From Cordilura impudica (Eukaryota > Arthropoda > Insecta > Diptera > Scathophagidae), in contig OY821518.1 of the NCBI GenBank assembly GCA_963682025.1, positions 235,330,152-235,394,151 of the forward strand: DNA of 64,000 bases, written 5' to 3'. The notes beneath the pieces were generated by a model. It was not told where the DNA came from. It worked only from the letters and a program-made list of their open reading frames with translations, and did not search any database. A program made the translations under genes and the position numbers. The first letter of the stretch is position 1; each line of letters opens with the position of its first letter. This document shows, piece after piece, positions 1 to 11,592 of the stretch.

Positions 1-1020
1 CCTATCCAGTTTTTGGTCCGCGGGGAGTGCATTAACCCCGAAAATCAACGTCGTATTGTAAAAACATCTTTAGTTACAAAGGGAGCTTTTACCTGACTAC
101 GGTGATCTTTAAGTTAAGATGCTATCTAATAGTAATCTTCTACAACTGCCGGTGAGCAGTTGTATCAGAGCCATTAGGGTGCATCTTAACCCTACCTATC
201 CGCCACCTTTGGATGCGCCCGATGGGAGACTGGCATCTCCACACGAGGCTGGAATCTGCTATTTTTAATTAATATTTAAAATTTTTATCTTCAAGTGTAC
301 GGATACTTTATCTAACAAGTGTATGAAAAAAATTTTATTAAAAAACATCATAATCCACATCTATTATTGAAGCCTCTGAACAAAACTAAGAATTCTGATG
401 AAGATACTGAGAAGACTTTTGGCCAATGATCGATTATTTAATCGTTTAAAATTTTGTACCTTATTGCAAAAACTTGTCATTTAAATTAATGTGACTTATG
501 ATGTTTTTCCATTAAAAATAAGGCTTGGGGAGAACTCGATGGCAAATAATTTATGATTAGTCATGAATTTCGGTGGAAAATTCGAAATCATTATAGCTTT
601 GGTCAGAATAAGAGGAAAATAATAATTGGAAATGAATATTTAAGAAAGGAAGGCTCGCAAAGATCATCAATGGATTAAAAATTAATAAATTCCATCTTCC
701 ATATTCCATTAATTTATCATTCCTTCTACATGCTTTGAATGGAAATTTTATTGGAATTGGCCTTTGTAGTATTTAACGACAAAGTTTATATAAAAATAAG
801 CTTCTGATTTCATTGTGGCTTCAATTAGTCAAAGAAACGAATTCTAAACAATTACTCAGCATTTATTTTAGTGAGTGGCATTCTCTTCGTTTTAATAGGG
901 AAGAGGCATTAAATCTTTCAATTTATTCTTCAGAAAGTTGGCTGGCACAATCTTTTCACATTAGCATTAAAAAAGTTCATTTGTCGTCATGGCTATGACA
1001 CAAGAAGACTGACTTCCTAA
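1..1020. other. non-coding stretch, possible intron of the Dscam-family gene
   Basis: I see no supported gene here. The first 260 bases are less AT-rich than the rest and look like part of a dispersed repeat cut by the window edge. The remainder is AT-rich with only short chance reading frames. If the Dscam-family exons downstream belong to a gene starting outside the window, this is intron. Confidence 0.4.
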
Positions 1021-1039
1021 ACACCGACAGATTGTGGAC

Positions 1040-2095
1040 TCAATTAATCCGACGGCGGTCCCAGAACATCCCGACCTGACAAAGAAAACACAACAAATTT
1101 AGGAAAAATTTTCTTTATCAGCCATCAACTGCAGAATCCATCTCTTCATTTTTGGTAAATCTTTTACCACCGAGCTATTTTTCTAGTTTGGAATTAGAAA
1201 ATAATCCGAATGAGTTAAATCTGGATAATAAGTTCGTGATCAAGCGATTAGAACTTTAATTCATGGATTTTGGTAACCGAAATAGTGGATGTCTTAACTA
1301 GTGCTTTATAGTCTTGATGAAACAACAATTAATTTTTCCCCAAATGCGACCTTTTTCCTTCATTTCATCCCATAAATGCTGCAATAAGTAAGCATAATAT
1401 TCATCGTAGATTGTTTTTCCTTTTTGAAGATAATCAATACAAACTATCGCACGCGCATCCCAAAAAACAGACACCATAACCTTGCCTGCAGATGGAACTG
1501 TGTTTGCCATCTTTTGGCACGACTCTCCCATTTTTTCCACTGTTTTTACCTCAGGTGTGAAGTGGTTAACCAATGTTTCATCAGTGGTTACGAATCGACG
1601 CAAGAACTCTGCTTTATTGCGGTGAAACATTGCCAAATACTCTATTCAAACATCTTCACGACGCTGTTTTTGTTCTATTCTCATTTCCTAATGCTTGGGT
1701 AATACATATGCGATATATAGCACCTTTTGAAATGTCTATCATTTCAGCTCGGTCATTCACCTTCAGCCGACGATCATCCAATACCATTTTGTGGATTTTT
1801 TTAACCGTTTCTGGCGTGGCCATCTCAATTGGTCCACCACTACTGTGTTGGTCTTAAACTCTGCCACCCAATATATTATAGTCGTAAACGAAGCAGCCGA
1901 CTCCCCCAGAGTAGAATCTAATTGGCTGCAATATTATTTTAATTGAGACCTTTCATACGAAAATATTGAATTGCATAACGGTGACCAATTTACTTTTGAT
2001 GAATCCAAAAAACACTAAACAAGGCAGTGCCTTGAAACTTAAAACATATGTTGTCGGGTCGGGTTGTTCTGGGACCGCTCTCGTACAACTTAGTT
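1040..2095. repeat. inverted repeat pair flanking the mariner remnant
   Basis: A GC-richer block around 1050-1076 (core GCGGTCCCAGAACA) recurs inverted around 2055-2092. The two arms are imperfect and the decayed mariner transposase lies between them. They may be the ends of a larger older element that received the mariner, or two dispersed copies in opposite orientation. Only the arms are seen; the element type is not recognised. Confidence 0.45.
1298..1860 (-). pseudogene. mariner transposase remnant
   Basis: Read on the minus strand, this stretch encodes pieces of a mariner (D,D34D) transposase. The N-terminal helix-turn-helix part lies around 1860-1640 in shifted frames with stops. The best frame, about 112 residues between 1636 and 1298, carries FLRRFVTTDET (region of the first catalytic Asp), VPSAGKVMVSVFWDA and IDYLQKGKTI, all typical of mariner. 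The second catalytic region (normally HQDN) appears as HQDY only after a frameshift near 1310, and nothing downstream of it is present. The copy is therefore truncated and inactive. Classification rests on recognised family motifs; the subfamily is not determined. Confidence 0.88.
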
Positions 2096-2109
2096 TACTA
2101 CCGATGTAC

Positions 2110-3174
2110 ACCACAAAAATTTCTCTACATTTTACTTTGAGAAAGTACTAAATCTATTTTTATTCCGTTGATGAAGAAATTGGATATCCGAAAAATAGAG
2201 AGGCCTTCAAAAACCAATTTAAGTAATCTGAAAATGAAGTTCCCATAGCGAAAAAAACCTCAACATAAAATCCTTGCTTCCAATTAAACATTCCTGTTGA
2301 AGTCTTCAAAGACCGAAATTGGGGCGGAAATTTCAGAAATAATTTAATTAGTAACCTTATAATAAAGGGTTTTTTTAGAAAGAAAATATATTCTTATAAT
2401 ATTTTTGGAATAACCCCAGAAGCCACTTTTTTTTTTTTTTTTTTTTGACCAGTGATTTCCCCATTGCCGTGGTTATCCATCGAAACATGTAATAGTAGTC
2501 CTCCATAAATACTTATTACAATAATCTACAGAATGATTTCGTGAAGTTCGATTTTCTAGAATTTTTAAACTTTAATGTCGTTTATTTCAATAATGTTCTT
2601 ACAATAAGCCCTTCACATAATTATGGGAACTTTTTAATGTGAACCCTATAAATGTTTTTGTTTTCAAATATTTAGTTCAATAACTGATAAATTAAGAAAG
2701 TCTCCAGATATAAAATAAAAAAACATTTTGAAATGGAAATGTATTCGTATATAAAATATCAATTCAATATATTAAAATAATTGCAAACAATTATTGAAAC
2801 CTATATATATTAAATATAACAAAATCAGAATCGTTAATATAAAGTCTATTTTTCATTTATTCTTAATTCACCCTCTGTATCTGGGGTCTCAAGGCATAAC
2901 AGCATAATTCGAGAAATGTTGAAATTAAGTTTTTAGTTCCATCTTATTCTCCGTATTTTGGAGATGATGCGTTTTTTAGTTAGAAATATATTAGCCAAGA
3001 CTCAATAACAGGTCTCTGTAAAATGTAAAATAGCAACTACACATTTCACTTTTAAAATGCTCGGCTGAAAAGTTGGAAAATTAGACATATGCTGTTATTC
3101 CTTGTAGCCACAGATATATATCTGAAAGTAAGATATTAGAAAAATATATTTGTTTTTTCTTTAATTCAATTTAG
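2110..3174. other. AT-rich intron sequence upstream of Dscam exons
   Basis: No gene is visible. It contains a T-tract near 2428-2446 and ends in a pyrimidine-rich tract and AG acceptor at 3173-3174, which starts the first Dscam-family exon. Confidence 0.5.
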
Positions 3175-4983
3175 ACTCGATATACAATTGGCGATTTGGA
3201 AGCGGCTACTATATATAATTTGCGAATAACGGCACATAATAACGCTGGGTCCACCGTTAAGGAGTACACTTTTGAAACATTGCGTTTTAGCGGTTTGTCA
3301 GGGGAATTAGATCAGAGTGACTTGCCAGAAGTGGATTCCTTATTTAGAGATGCCCATTTGATAGCGGTGATTATAACATCGATTTTTGGCACCATATTGG
3401 CTCTGATCGGAGCCTGTATCTGTTTCAAGAATTGTGAGTTTGGGTGTGATAAAGTAAACAAAAAAAATATATAAAGGTTAATTTGTATTTCAAATGGAAT
3501 ATTTGCAGATCCAAGGAATTTATTTTCACGCAATGTGGACACTTTGAGGCCTCCTGGCAACGAGGGAAAGGACCTACAACACCGTGAGCAATATTATGGT
3601 ACGATGCGCAAATCGTGTCAGCAATCACCGGGAGATTCGGTTGTGGCACTTGAGCGCATACCTGAATACTCTGAAGATATATATCCTTACGCTACATTCC
3701 ATTTACCAGAACACGAAAACCAATCGGCCAACATACCACTCAACCGCAAGGGCATACAACCAATGTACGATCCACGCAGCGGGGATGACAACACCCTCTC
3801 GAGTTCAGGCCTGAAAGTGAAGAGATCTGTCTCTGGCAGTGGCAACATTTCTATAGGCGCTGGAGGAGAATGCAGCCATACAAATACGGAGAAGAGACAC
3901 AAACGCCGTTCGAAAACCATAAAATCTGAATCGGAGGAATATGACAGTCTTAATAGTGATAGTGATTTAAGTGGGGAGCGCATACGAGAAGATAATCGCA
4001 GTTCTCGAACAGATGCCTCTAGTCAAGTGGACAACTCTGGATATAGCAGTGTGTAGAAAAGCGTTAAAATCTTTCAACAAATATACTAACAGTAAACCTT
4101 CTCCATTTATTTCAAGTTCATGGTCATAGTCCCCGAAGCAGTAGCAGCAACAAAGAACGCCTGTCGGTCTTTAGCAGACCCCAACTTCATAGTAAGTTAG
4201 TACCTGTTTTAATTATTCAAACTGTAGAAACAGTAAATCAATGCAAATTATCATATCAAAACCGCTAAATCAACCTTCCCCGTTACCATTGAGACAAACA
4301 TTCGTTGTAAGCTCACTTGTCATGACATTTGTAACACTAACAAAGCATCTTTTACCTCTAAACAGTCATCCCAATAAACCTCACCTAATCCACCTTAATA
4401 TTTAAATTTACCCACTAATTTAGAAAACATTTTACCGAACCGCAAGAAAGATTCCACGAACGAGAGCTCACACACTTCTAATGGGCCTGCAGAATCGATT
4501 AATGAACTCAATGCTAAAAATCCCAAGAGACCTTCCTTCAAATCCCCTAAATCCCTCTTTCAAATTATTAAGCCCACAAAGGCCACAACGAATTTCCAAT
4601 CTAACCTACCCGCATGTTCCACAAATTTCGGTCGTTCTCCTGATCCAAAAGAACGTATTCAAACCAAAAATTCACATCAATTTGTACATTTAATACAACG
4701 TCCCAAGTCCGAAACTATAACTGCACATAGTCAGCAACCCCCTCGACCACCATCACCATCACCCTCATATCGATTTGCATCGTCTTCCAAGCATGAAAAT
4801 CTGGCAGCCACCGCCAGCACTCAGCCACAACCACCACATCAAAGACAACCCATCAACAATTCCCGCAATAGTCCCAGTGCTTTGATCATATTGAAGTCCT
4901 CGGGTAGCGGTAGTGGTAGTAGCGACAGTGTTGGATATCACAAGAACTCCCTATCCAATAGGCAAGCTACCATTATTAGTTAG
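3175..4983 (+). CDS. Dscam-family cell-adhesion receptor, 3' exons (partial)
   Basis: These are the last exons of a Dscam-type immunoglobulin/fibronectin receptor used in neuronal self-recognition at the plasma membrane. Exon A (3175-3433) encodes the end of a fibronectin type III domain (ATIYNLRITAHNNAGSTV), a spacer and one membrane-spanning helix (about HLIAVIITSIFGTILALIGA). Exon B (3509-4048), exon C (4117-4191) and exon D (4424-4983) encode a Ser/Pro-rich cytoplasmic tail that ends at TAG 4981-4983. Junctions are GTGAGT/CAG, GTGTGT/AAG and GTAAGT/TAG, every donor is in phase 1, and all four exons join into one open frame. The 5' exons lie outside the window. The membrane segment plus NNAGSTV-type motif support Dscam family; which paralogue (Dscam2, 3 or 4) is not resolved. 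Reading through the exon B donor gives a stop at 4054-4056. Confidence 0.85.
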
Positions 4984-5560
4984 TTTGGTTCTGATTTACA
5001 ACTTTATTTATGAATACAGGTAACCCTTGTTTTACGTTATTTAAAGGGGACTAAAAGTCAACCCAATGTTGAATCGCATAGTTCGAAAACTGGACACTAC
5101 ATGTCAAATTCATTATATACAAATCACGTTAAAAAGTATAGCGTAAATCGAGAATTACCTGTATTTATGTATTTAAACGAATGTCAACTGTATGTATTAT
5201 AAATATTAAATGTGCTTGTGTGTGTCTGCTCCTTTATTTTTTTAATTTTTGTTTTTTTTTAAACGTCCGTCTGCCTTTACAATTGGATTCAAATCCTTTT
5301 ACTTTTATTAAGTAGCGAAAAATTTAGATTTTGGGAAACTTTATATTAAGAAAATATGTTGTGCAAACAAGGATTATACTTACTTGCATATACAGTAGTG
5401 GATTTAAATATAGGCACATTATGTATAATAAAACGAACTTCTATTTGTTCTACTTTAAGAAAAATACAATATTTATTTCATGACTATACTTACTATGAGT
5501 GCAGGACAAAACATTTCAAAAATACGTTTTATTTGTAAAATTAGAAAGTTGTTTATAATA
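4984..5560 (+). other. probable 3' UTR of the Dscam-family gene and AT-rich flank
   Basis: Non-coding sequence after the stop at 4983. It carries AT-rich stretches (around 5198-5212) and a TG-rich stretch around 5213-5228, followed by T tracts. No single strong polyadenylation site stands out. No reading frame here resembles a known protein. Confidence 0.4.
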
Positions 5561-5618
5561 TTAGTTGGCAATCGTTTTTGTTTAATAACTGCCTTTAGTC
5601 TATTTGGCATGGAGTGGA

Positions 5619-6190
5619 CTAATTTTTTTTTTTTACATTGTCGCCAATGTTTCGGTTAGTTGTCTTGTCCATGATGACATTAATAAATACAACTTCCTCC
5701 ACACTCGCAGCAGACATGCTGCTCCACACCAAAACTCCACCGCCAACAAACTTTACCGTTAGAGAAAACTTTTTTGCAGCATAAGCAGTACTTCGACTTT
5801 CGCCGTACTCTAGTATGTCCATCAGGGCAAAAAATATTAAATTTTCCCTCGTCCCAGAAAATTTGTGGCTCTTTTTCGAACTATTTTGCATAGGAAGCTC
5901 ATTTCCTCGAATTGATAGCAGATGTTAATGGTTTGCATCTAGCCACACGTGACTTGTACCCAGCTTCATGAAGCTATCTCCGACAGTTCTAGAGTGTGCG
6001 TCCTTATCTCTGCTGTAATAATCTCAGTCGATGCTCTTTTTGGGTTAACTTTAACTTTTCGTGCTATTTAGGTACGTTCTCTTCCCATCAAATTACTCGG
6101 ACTACGCCTTGCACTTTCAAATTTAGTTTCGCCTTTGAAACAAATTACAACACTGCTAATGATAAAACGGCTACTATCCATTAATTTCCC
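5619..6190 (-). pseudogene. Tc1-like transposase remnant
   Basis: On the minus strand the sequence from 6190 to 5619 encodes broken pieces of a Tc1-type (DDE) transposase. A helix-turn-helix-like part near 6000-5900 reads SRTVGDSFMKLG. The core between 5891 and 5619 contains VKFVGGGVLVWSSMSAA followed by VFINVIMDK, which matches the conserved glycine-rich stretch and following strand of Tc1 transposases. Several frameshifts and stops are present, and the last catalytic residue region is missing. It is a dead, truncated copy. Confidence 0.8.
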
Positions 6191-6273
6191 GATCGCAACA
6201 AAATATTTGCCTTCATAATACAACTTTAAAATTATTTTGCGCCGCGATTCTGTAGTTTCACTTTGTCGTCATT

Positions 6274-7013
6274 GTATAATGACTTTGTGCTGACGTTTGT
6301 AACTACAAAAAATATTTGACCTAGACTCATCTTTTATTACAGCGATCGACTCAGAATCACTTTCTGAGTCGATTTAGCGATGTCTGTCTGTGTTTCCATG
6401 TAAACGTGGTAACCAAATTACTGGTCGCAAATATGAATATATTTTGATGAAATTTAGTACGGAAGCTTATATTGGCCATAGGATGAACGCTATTGAAATT
6501 GGTACAAATCGCGAGATATTCAGGCCTAGTTCCCATATTCATACGAGATCGACTTAAATCGCCATAATATCCAAATTATCATATAGATCTCGATCAAATA
6601 GGATTTGTGTATGTTTATTACATCAATCAGTAGTCCAAAAATAAACCTTATATGATAATTCTTAGTCGTAGCCCCCATATGAAGCTAATTCCCGATCTTC
6701 GCTTAAATCTATCAAAAAGCACATATATTGCACAGATTTTTCTTAAATTTCATTTGTATATGTTTTTGCAAATAAGAAGTGACTTTCCCATATATGATCA
6801 AAATCGATCCATTTTTCGACCTAGTCCTCATACAAATATAGCATCCGATATGAACCTTTTCAAATCTGCAAGCAAAAAAATTAATAAAAATTCCATTCAG
6901 ATTTGGGTTATGCCTTCTTTTAGTTAGTTGTACTTAAGACCAATTCTCTAAATGCATTTATAGGGTATCACACAGTCGGTTTAGACCGACTATAATTTCC
7001 TTACTTGTTTTAA
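6274..7013 (+). mobile_element. Helentron/DINE-like non-coding element, E family
   Basis: This non-coding repeat recurs at about 43222-44022 (same strand) and 47940-48661 (opposite strand). Shared landmarks are the block near 6281 (GACTTTGTGCTG), a palindromic segment with GATCGACTCAGAATCAC near 6342, a GTCTGTCTGTGT-like motif, and a 3' palindrome at about 6976-6992 followed by TATAATTTCCTTACTTGTTTT. A subterminal 3' hairpin followed by a short conserved tail fits Helentron/DINE-1-like rolling-circle elements of flies. That family name is inference: no helicase is encoded here, and only the repeated structure is seen. Confidence 0.6.
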
Positions 7014-7273
7014 GCTGTTCCACAATATGTCAATGCTAAACGCAATTCCTAAGATCTATTCAAATTTATTTGGATAATCTCAACTCAGAATTATTTTAGA
7101 TCCATAAAGTTATTCGCGAATTCAGTACTCAATTGAAAAGAACTAAATTAAAAAGTTTGACTTGTTGGAAAACAGCGAGAAATTCATTTAGAAACTCCTG
7201 TAGGGAGAAAACTAATTAATGAATTCGTAAAATTTTACAGAGAATCAGAAAATATTGAAACATACATATACAG

Positions 7274-8249
7274 TAGGGTGACAGCGGTTTGTATAAAAAA
7301 AATATTTTTGTCAAATTTTTAGGTGTGCGGTTCGGATTATTGTGACACTGGATCTAAAACTTTAGTGCACAAATTTTGAGCCAAATCGGACAATGCTTTT
7401 TGGACGCGCATTGAGTTCAAAGTTCAAATATGGTAAAAATTTATAGTAAAACTTATCAAAAATAATCATTTTTCATAAAAATTTTGATATTAATAATTGC
7501 GTTTAAATTCAATTAATTAATAAACCGTAATCTAGAGTAAATTGTCTTTCTAATAAAATAATAAAATCTGTTATCGGTTCAAAAACAGCTAAGTTATATC
7601 AAGTTCCCCAGGCAATAAATGCGCCGCAGACCACTGGCTTAAGAAAATCGAGCTCACATTTTTAAAGACATTGAAATAATTTACAACAACAATATTTTTG
7701 CATTCTCCTGATCCCAAAATGATCTTACGTGAAGTATTTTGCATCTCGTCTATTGTTATGCTGTTCTAAATTAATGTCAAAACGGTATGTATTTTTTAGC
7801 ACTATTTCAAAATCTCCAATTTTACATTTTCAAAAATTTTGTTCAAGAAATTTTCCGAAATTAACGAGTGGACTTTAATGTCTTATTAACAAAATATATG
7901 TTATCAAAAATGCCAAATATTGTAGGTATCCTGTTCTGAATTTGGCGAGGGCGGCGTTTTTCTTTCAGCGGATTTGAAGAAAAATTTGATTTTTCATACT
8001 TTTTAAACTTTTAGGCTACATCTTTTTGGTGTTTTCATATGTCAAATATCTTTTGTCAAAATATTATACTACTTGATACAAGTTCGCACGGGCTAATTTC
8101 AGAAAATAAGTCCAGAATATTATTTTTTAGAACTATTAAAATATTATCAACAACTGTTATCGAAATCCTTCCACAAATATATATTATTTTTGATATTTTG
8201 TGTTATTCACGCACGTCTTAAAATTTAAAAAAAAATGGCTGTCACCCTA
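7274..8249. mobile_element. hAT-type MITE with TAGGGTGACAGC termini
   Basis: The element starts TAGGGTGACAGC and ends GCTGTCACCCTA. It is flanked on both sides by the same 8 bp, ATATACAG (7266-7273 and 8250-8257). An 8-bp duplication and TAGGG-type termini are hAT hallmarks. The 976-bp interior has no transposase, so it is non-autonomous. It contains AT-rich sequence and a GC-richer block near 7945. Confidence 0.82.
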
Positions 8250-8869
8250 ATATACAGTATATGGAAAAGCAAGAGATATCAAACCGAATATCCTAAAAAT
8301 AATGCGCCCAGAACTTTTTTGTAATATTTGATAAAGATTATTACTTTTTTTTTGGTCTTAAACTGAAACTATTTCATGAAAAACAAATAAATTTACAATT
8401 TCAAAAAAAAAATTATACTGCAAAGAAAATTGTTTACCTCATTATATCTCCACAATGTCTAAAATCTAAGGTAGACATATTGCTAAGTCATCGAGTTCAC
8501 AACAACATTGTTTCCGCAGGAAATTTGAAATGTTTTTGAAAATCGTTCAAATTTCGGAGATTTTCCGCCGTAATTTGTATTATAAATTCTGCGCACGTAT
8601 TTTCTATTGGTGAAAAATCCAATTATTGCGTATATCTGCTCTAAAAGGCGTATGCCTTCTTGTATTGTAAGATTCTCCAGGATTTTTAAACACAAATACC
8701 GCCAGTGCCATTTCCCGCTAAACATCCGGAAACCATTCTACTGAGTTACTGAGTTAACAGTGGGTTGGGTCCCATAAGGAGTGAGATCGAAAATATCTTC
8801 TTAAACTTTTCGCAGCCATTATTTGTTTTTTTTTTCATCGAGTTATTTTTGAAAAATTCGACATTTATA

Positions 8870-9480
8870 GTGCCCTAGTTTGATTGAAATGTATGATGAA
8901 ATAAAAGTACGTGCTAAAATTATTAAATATTTCAACAAAATCAAACCTGGTTCTACATAAAAATGGCCAAGGAATTAAAGGTCTGCTTTCAAACTGTTTC
9001 CAATGTTATTAGAAACTATCAGGAAAATTTTAACATTGAAAGCAGCTCGGTTAAAAGAGTACTCAGACTATTTGGAGCATGTTTGAAAATATTCGAAACG
9101 CTGGAAAAAATTTAGAGGCCAAAAATAGAGCACGGAATAGAAATCAAGTTTCAAGTTTTGCGCAGCTTAGGTAATAAGAACCATGTGTTTTTGATATCCC
9201 GTCACTACGGTTGAAAGCTCTTGATTGGTACAAGAAGAAAACCGTGAATTTTGTACCAAGGTAAGCAAATCCTCCAAATTTCCGGAGCTTAGGCCAGTGG
9301 CTAGATATTGGGCTCTTGTGAAAAGGGAGTTGAAGACCACAAAGAAGTTGCACCAAAATTTAGAAGATTTTAAACAGAGACTGACTTCCCGATATTTTAT
9401 TCAAATCTCATAGAAACATCTGTCCAAACCAATATGTCTTCACAAAAAATTATGAATTTTCTCGTTGGTTTTCTCATTTC
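8870..9480 (+). pseudogene. Bari/Tc1-like transposase remnant
   Basis: Two decayed parts of a Tc1-superfamily transposase lie on the plus strand. An N-terminal helix-turn-helix-like part at about 8900-9120 is broken by stops. A C-terminal part at 9225-9413 reads FCTKVSKSSKFPELRP and then RYWALVKRELK. The ELRPxxRYWALxKR pattern is characteristic of Bari-like and related Tc1 transposases and holds the last catalytic region; the residue after PELRP reads VAR here rather than the common IER/IEH, suggesting loss of the acidic residue. The catalytic middle is missing, so the copy is inactive. Confidence 0.72.
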
Positions 9481-10103
9481 ACTATGTGCGCAAGTTTATT
9501 GGCCATTTGACCAAATTGTGTTTGGCTTAAACGGTTAAATATACTCGAAGTTTAGACCCAATGAGCATGATTGCCTTCAGTTATCAGATATATCCGTATT
9601 TTGGTGCTATTTAAACATATTAGTATTTGAAATTTCCAAGATGTGCTTATTCACCTTATCAGTGGTTATTTGGGAACAATCAGGGTCAGTTTGTCTAAAA
9701 ACTCGACGTTCTTTATTCTAATTGAAATAGCTTGGCTTTAGTAACATTTTTCGTAATATATTTTTATTTTATAGCAGACAACTAACTTTTCATTCTTAAG
9801 TTGCCCGAATTTTGGCATTTTGGAATTATGTTTGAAAGTAGAGAATATCTAAAAATAAAAAAATTTGTATAATCAATTTTACAAATAAACTGAACATTAA
9901 ATGATAAAATACGTGATTACTTTTTATTAAATCCACAAACCTAGAATGCAATATACATAACGCAATGATTAATACCATCCAATTTAATGAATTTATTTCC
10001 TCAATGACTTGTCTTACTTGTGGGCCATCAAATATTCGTGGTTTAATTTTTTCCATACTCAACTAAGGCATTTTCATTTCTATATATGTAACCAATGATC
10101 CGT

Positions 10104-10451
10104 TATAACAAACATGAATAAGTTAATTTGTTATTTTATTTGTTTATTTAGTTCTTCAGCTCTATCTAGGAGCTGAGTCTTTTAATGCTAAATTATTAAA
10201 TGATTAATTTATTATAGAATGTTCTTCTTTATATACATATTTTCAACCTATATTAACAACAATGTGTTACCTGCACTTGGGTCAGCATAAACATAAGTGT
10301 GCCACCGTAACAACAATATACGCAGTCATACAATGTTTTTTAAATGCAGTGGTCAACAATATTGATATTTGTTATTTTCGCATTTACAAATATTGTACGC
10401 TATGCAATGTGGGTATTATACAGCACACTACGAAAGTCGTGTTACGCTACA
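10104..10451 (-). mobile_element. solo LTR, mdg1/412-like family
   Basis: On the minus strand it begins TGTAGCGTAACACGAC and ends GTTTGTTATA. It is flanked by a 4-bp duplication, CCGT (10100-10103 and 10452-10455). It is homologous over its whole length to the 5' LTR at 40141-40501, which has a primer-binding site and gag next to it. Solo LTRs arise by recombination between the two LTRs of a full element. It interrupts the uncharacterised gene between its LGLMKQF and SMEKIKP parts. Confidence 0.88.
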
Positions 10452-10792
10452 CCGTTCTTATCAAAAGCCTTTATAAACTGCTTCATAAGTCCCAACTTAA
10501 TATGCAGTAGAGGAAAGATGGTTTTCTCTCTTCCAGCTAGGGTTCGTTAATAATATATTTTATCTCTCTTAGGCCACACTTTTCTAACCCAGGTGCAAAA
10601 AAACCAAGGATATTTAGTGTAGCCACTTTTCTGTAGCCACTAGTGTTCACGATACTTTATCTTCTCCAAGACCAAAGCTATGGTGTTATATTCTTTTCTT
10701 AATTTCATTTAGTGAACAATTTGTATTGAACCATATTTGTTCCAAATATGAGCTGTCAATAAATAGGCGCCACTCACCGGAAGAAAAATCAG

Positions 10793-11584
10793 CAGAGTTC
10801 AGAAAAAAAACACACACTGAATAAAAAACTCGTACATATATGTAAACAAACATAACTTAGACCAACACACACATATTTTTATTTTCATACCAATTATGTT
10901 TGTTTTTAAATTTTCTTCGGTGCCCAACACAACCATGACTGTGTTCGTTTTAATATTTCGTTATTTACACGAACATTTTTGTATCACATACTTTTTGTTT
11001 CAATCACACATAAAGCACACATTTTTGAGTGTTGCTTTATTTGTAGTTCATGTTCTGGTACGTGTACTGAAAAAAAACGCAGAACATGTACAATAAACAG
11101 GTTCGAGTTCAGTTATATTTTAAGTCGTGTTGTGGCTCGTGTAGTAAGAAAAAACACAACATGTACAATAAACAGGTTCGAGTTCAGTTTAAACACGACT
11201 TAAAATATAACTGAACTCGAACCTGTTTATTGTACATGTTGTGTTTTTTCTTACTACACGAACCACAACACGACTTAAAATATAACTGCACTCGAACCTG
11301 TTTATTGTACATGTTCTGTGTTTTTTTTTAGTACACGTACCAGAACATGAACTTCAAATAAAGCAACACTCAAAAATGTGTGCTTTATGTGTGATTGAAA
11401 CAAAAAGTATGTGATACAAAAATGTTCGTGTAAATAACGAAATATTAAAACGAACACAGTCATGGTTGTGTTGGGCAGCGTAGAAAATTTAGAAACGCAC
11501 ATAATTGATATGAAAATAAAGATATGTGTTGGCTGCTTTTGAACAGAACATTGTGTGTTTCATGTGTGTATTTTCTGAACCTTG
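10793..11584. mobile_element. foldback hAT MITE, copy A
   Basis: Termini are CAGAGTTCAGAAAA and (inverted) CAAGGTTCAGAAAA, with an 8-bp target duplication AAAATCAG at 10785-10792 and 11585-11592. Nearly the whole element is one long inverted repeat with its centre near 11200, so it can fold into a hairpin hundreds of bases long. Short reading frames in both arms mirror each other and are a by-product of this structure. Copies B (40072-43056) and C (50529-51196) have the same ends and their own 8-bp duplications. The 8-bp duplication and CAG-type terminus indicate hAT transposase mobilisation (inference). Confidence 0.9.
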
Positions 11585-11592
11585 AAAATCAG

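Noticed and set aside
5285..5300. GGATTCAAATCC as a tRNA T-loop
   Set aside because: No acceptor stem, anticodon arm or terminator run around it can be folded into a tRNA.
10896..11502. Mirror-image frames starting MFVFKFSS or MCVSKFST, also at 42516-42839
   Set aside because: They lie in the two arms of the foldback hAT MITE and repeat wherever the MITE occurs.
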